Source: a virus. From it: 25,330 nt of DNA. A model generated the notes under the pieces. That model did no database searches. It was not told the origin of the DNA and saw only the letters and a list, made by a program, of their open reading frames with translations. Shown here one piece after another: positions 23,343-25,330 of the stretch. The stretch lies in IMG/VR virus record IMGVR_UViG_3300037042_000410, positions 1 to 25,330 of that record; one strand, written 5' to 3'. The stretch's first letter is position 1. Every line of letters starts with the position of its first letter. The position numbers were made by a program, and so were the translations under genes.

Positions 23343-24830
23343 TCAGGCGGTATTGCCGTGGAGATTCTTGACTGCGAAGAGGCGGAAGTAAGCATTGGTA
23401 GATGCAACTAGACCATCGTTGCCAAGTTGTGTTGCTGTGAATGCATCGCGACCTTGAGCGAACGGATTGGCGACAAGACCATAACGAGTCTTGAAACCGA
23501 TCTTTGGTTGGAAGGTGTCTTGACCAACAGCACGGACCATTTGTAGTGGAACATATGGGCAGTAGAAGAATCCTGCGTCATATGGTGAGGTTCCCTTGTA
23601 TCCAACAGTGACAAAGTTGACATTGTTGGCAACGAATGGATCAATGAATACCTTAAACTTATTGTTAAGAACACCAGCGAAGACATTACCAGTATCATCT
23701 ACTTGCATGTCAACATTGAGTGCTGGTGAGAGATTAAGGAATCCACCCATTGCAAGTGCGGATGCAACATCTGCACTGCATACGATGAAGTTGCCCTTAC
23801 CTCTACGAGTATCCTTAGCAATTTGATTTGCTTCGCGTTCAATCTGGAACATCAGACCGCGATAGCGTTCTGCTGACCAACGACCGTCAGAGTCTTGAAC
23901 AAGATCGTATACGCCACCTTGTGGTAAAGAAGCTGATCCGTAACCAGCAAGATCGTCATTTACGCAACCCGTCTTAGCAACAAAATACATTGCTCGGAGA
24001 ATTTCGCGGTTGATTTCATTCATGATTTCAACTGAGAGAATATTAGCGAGTTCTGCTTCGGCATCAAGACCGTGAACTGCACGAAGATCTTGTGCAAGTT
24101 CTGTGGTATATTCTGCTTTCAGAGCGCGTGAACGAGCTTGTACTGCGACACGCTCAATACTGAATGCCATTTCACGGAAATCAGATCCTGTGGTCGAAGA
24201 ACCAAGAGATTCAGCAGTTGAGGTCAACATTCCACGGAATTGAGTGAAGGGATCAACACGGGTGATAAATGTAGCACCTGCGCTTGCAAGAACACCACTG
24301 AGAACACCAGCGGATGAACCACTGAGAACAGCTGCATAGTTAGCTCCACCAGGACCAGATGCACCACATATACCAGAGAATTTAGCCCATGGTTCGTCAA
24401 AGAGTGCTTCTGTACCACCAGTATAAGCACCAGAATCATTGCCGTAACGAGCACGCATTGCGAAGATGAGTCCTGTTGGAGCACTCATCGGTTGAACGCC
24501 TGCAATATCGTAGGCGACAACATTCGGCATTGCGCGACGAACGAGTGAAATCATTACTGGATCGTATCCAGCAAAGTTTCCTGCTGCGCCAACTTGACCA
24601 TTGATAAAATTACCACCCATACCGACTGGTCCCATTGAGTTTTCAAAGAGACTAGTGTTGCCTGTTACTCTTTCTTCAGACATTGCCTTGATTTGGTTTT
24701 CAAGAAGAATTGCCGTTACTCTACGCTTGTGGGAATCTCCGATTGTTGGTAGTGACTCGTGGTCCAAAACTGGAGCCCATTTTTCAACAAGAAGATCTGC
24801 TGCGGTACTTTGATTGAATTCATTTGACAT
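23343..24830 (-). CDS. 23: Major capsid protein gp23
   Basis: 495 aa (T4: 521). It forms the hexamers of the prolate or isometric head. Identified by the N-terminal sequence LLVEKWAPVLDHESLPTIGD, the central FIVCSADVASALAMGGFLNL (compare the T4-like 'NFIVCSADVASAL' segment) and FFYCPYVPLQMVRAVGQDTF near the end. The prohead protease gp21 cuts after (I/L)-x-E; the likely site is LFE at 61-63, removing a 63-residue head region. AGGAGAG six bases before ATG 24830 is the strongest ribosome site in the window. Upstream there is only a poor late element (ACTAAATA). A terminator follows. Confidence 0.96.
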   Translation of the reverse strand: MSNEFNQSTAADLLVEKWAPVLDHESLPTIGDSHKRRVTAILLENQIKAMSEERVTGNTSLFENSMGPVGMGGNFINGQVGAAGNFAGYDPVMISLVRRAMPNVVAYDIAGVQPMSAPTGLIFAMRARYGNDSGAYTGGTEALFDEPWAKFSGICGASGPGGANYAAVLSGSSAGVLSGVLASAGATFITRVDPFTQFRGMLTSTAESLGSSTTGSDFREMAFSIERVAVQARSRALKAEYTTELAQDLRAVHGLDAEAELANILSVEIMNEINREILRAMYFVAKTGCVNDDLAGYGSASLPQGGVYDLVQDSDGRWSAERYRGLMFQIEREANQIAKDTRRGKGNFIVCSADVASALAMGGFLNLSPALNVDMQVDDTGNVFAGVLNNKFKVFIDPFVANNVNFVTVGYKGTSPYDAGFFYCPYVPLQMVRAVGQDTFQPKIGFKTRYGLVANPFAQGRDAFTATQLGNDGLVASTNAYFRLFAVKNLHGNTA

Positions 24831-24876
24831 GTTTTTCTCTCCTATTTCCTTTTTAGTATTTAGTTTTTTAAAAATT

Positions 24877-25330
24877 TTAGAACAAATTGTCCTTGGGGGA
24901 CATACCCATATTTGGGTTCATGATTGATTGGATACGAGTATTTACTAGTGAATCACTTAATGACTTAAGTGCGGGTCTTGCTGGTCTATTCTTGTTAATT
25001 GCTGTGATGGCGTTAACAATATTATTCATTGCGGCATCTGATGTTTCCGCAGAAACATAGGATGAATCTTCAGTCAACATTTGTCCTGCTGATTGTGGTG
25101 TATAGTAAGTGGTTTCTGGTGATGAAGACATTCTTTGACCAAAATACGATTCTTTCAGCAATGAAACTTTTTCACGGTAATGATTTACATTTGTAAATTC
25201 AATTCCTTCTGAAAGTTTGGCAAGTTTTTCAATTTGAGTGTCAGCAAGTCCTGCTGCTTCTTCCATAAATGCTTCAGCACAAAGACGAGCAGTAATCTCA
25301 TTTTTGAGTTGAATATTTTCTTTTATCAAA
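24877..25330 (-). CDS. 22: Prohead core scaffold protein gp22 (partial, N-terminus outside)
   Basis: About 151 codons of the C-terminal part are seen; the frame is open at the right edge, so the start lies outside. It is a helical, Glu/Lys/Ala-rich protein (EITARLCAEAFMEEAAGLAD, then TQIEKLAKLSEGIEF), like the scaffolding core gp22 that fills the prohead and is degraded by gp21. The tail PNMGMSPKDNLF and the place directly before gene 23 agree with this. Identification rests mainly on position and composition. A 46-base gap leads to gene 23. Confidence 0.85.
   Translation of the reverse strand, partial: LIKENIQLKNEITARLCAEAFMEEAAGLADTQIEKLAKLSEGIEFTNVNHYREKVSLLKESYFGQRMSSSPETTYYTPQSAGQMLTEDSSYVSAETSDAAMNNIVNAITAINKNRPARPALKSLSDSLVNTRIQSIMNPNMGMSPKDNLF

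Noticed and set aside
24846-24860. Late promoter before gene 23 (ACTAAATA)
   Set aside because: One mismatch at a conserved position of NATAAATA; the real gene 23 promoter may lie upstream of gene 22 outside the window.

Overview
The window is part of the genome of a T4-like tailed phage (myovirus). It resembles the marine cyanophage and pelagiphage relatives of T4 more than T4 itself. Evidence for this is a contiguous T4 core block in the order 22-23-(tail tube-like)-uvsY-uvsW-(Sm-like)-55-47-46-45-44-62-regA, a low-GC sequence, late-promoter elements of the type NATAAATA, a short gp62, and a large sugar-nucleotide and glycosyltransferase cassette attached to the core. The host cannot be read from the window. 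No photosynthesis gene, tRNA, CRISPR array, integrase or insertion sequence was seen.

All genes I can support lie on the minus strand, so they are read from the right end to the left end. (1) 25330-22682: virion genes, namely the gp22 scaffold (cut by the window edge), the gp23 major capsid protein with a strong intrinsic terminator, and a gp19-family tail tube-like protein behind a late promoter. (2) 22662-13573: recombination, late transcription and replication genes, namely uvsY, uvsW, an Sm-like hypothetical gene, sigma factor 55, nuclease genes 47 and 46, two small unknown genes, clamp 45, clamp loader 44/62 and the translational repressor regA. (3) 13545-665: a tightly packed run of 16 full-length carbohydrate genes plus one 17-codon remnant, mostly joined by ATGA or TAATG overlaps. 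(4) 636-1: the start of a tail-fibre gene whose collagen-like repeats run off the left edge.

The carbohydrate cassette contains two recognisable sugar-nucleotide routes. GmhA, an HddA-like GHMP kinase and a HAD-nucleotidyltransferase fusion are adjacent and together look like an activated-heptose pathway. GMD, a PLP enzyme with His in place of the usual Schiff-base Lys (as in ColD), and a reductase-like SDR look like a GDP-3,6-dideoxyhexose (colitose-like) pathway. Around them are at least six glycosyltransferase-like proteins (GT2, GT10-like, exostosin-like, GT9-like and two small DxD enzymes), two methyltransferases, an epimerase and a DUF4254-like protein. I saw no obvious membrane transporter or polymerase. 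The products may therefore decorate virion proteins, such as the adjacent fibre, or alter host surface glycan in the cytoplasm.

Points for a second look: the heptose and dideoxyhexose pathways; eight identical 18-nt fibre repeats; a consensus sigma-70 promoter pointing against all genes at 19982-20011; a late promoter only five bases from its start codon; a 15-bp perfect inverted repeat inside gene 47; a methyltransferase remnant; and a fibre-type/CBM-like small gene between genes 46 and 45.
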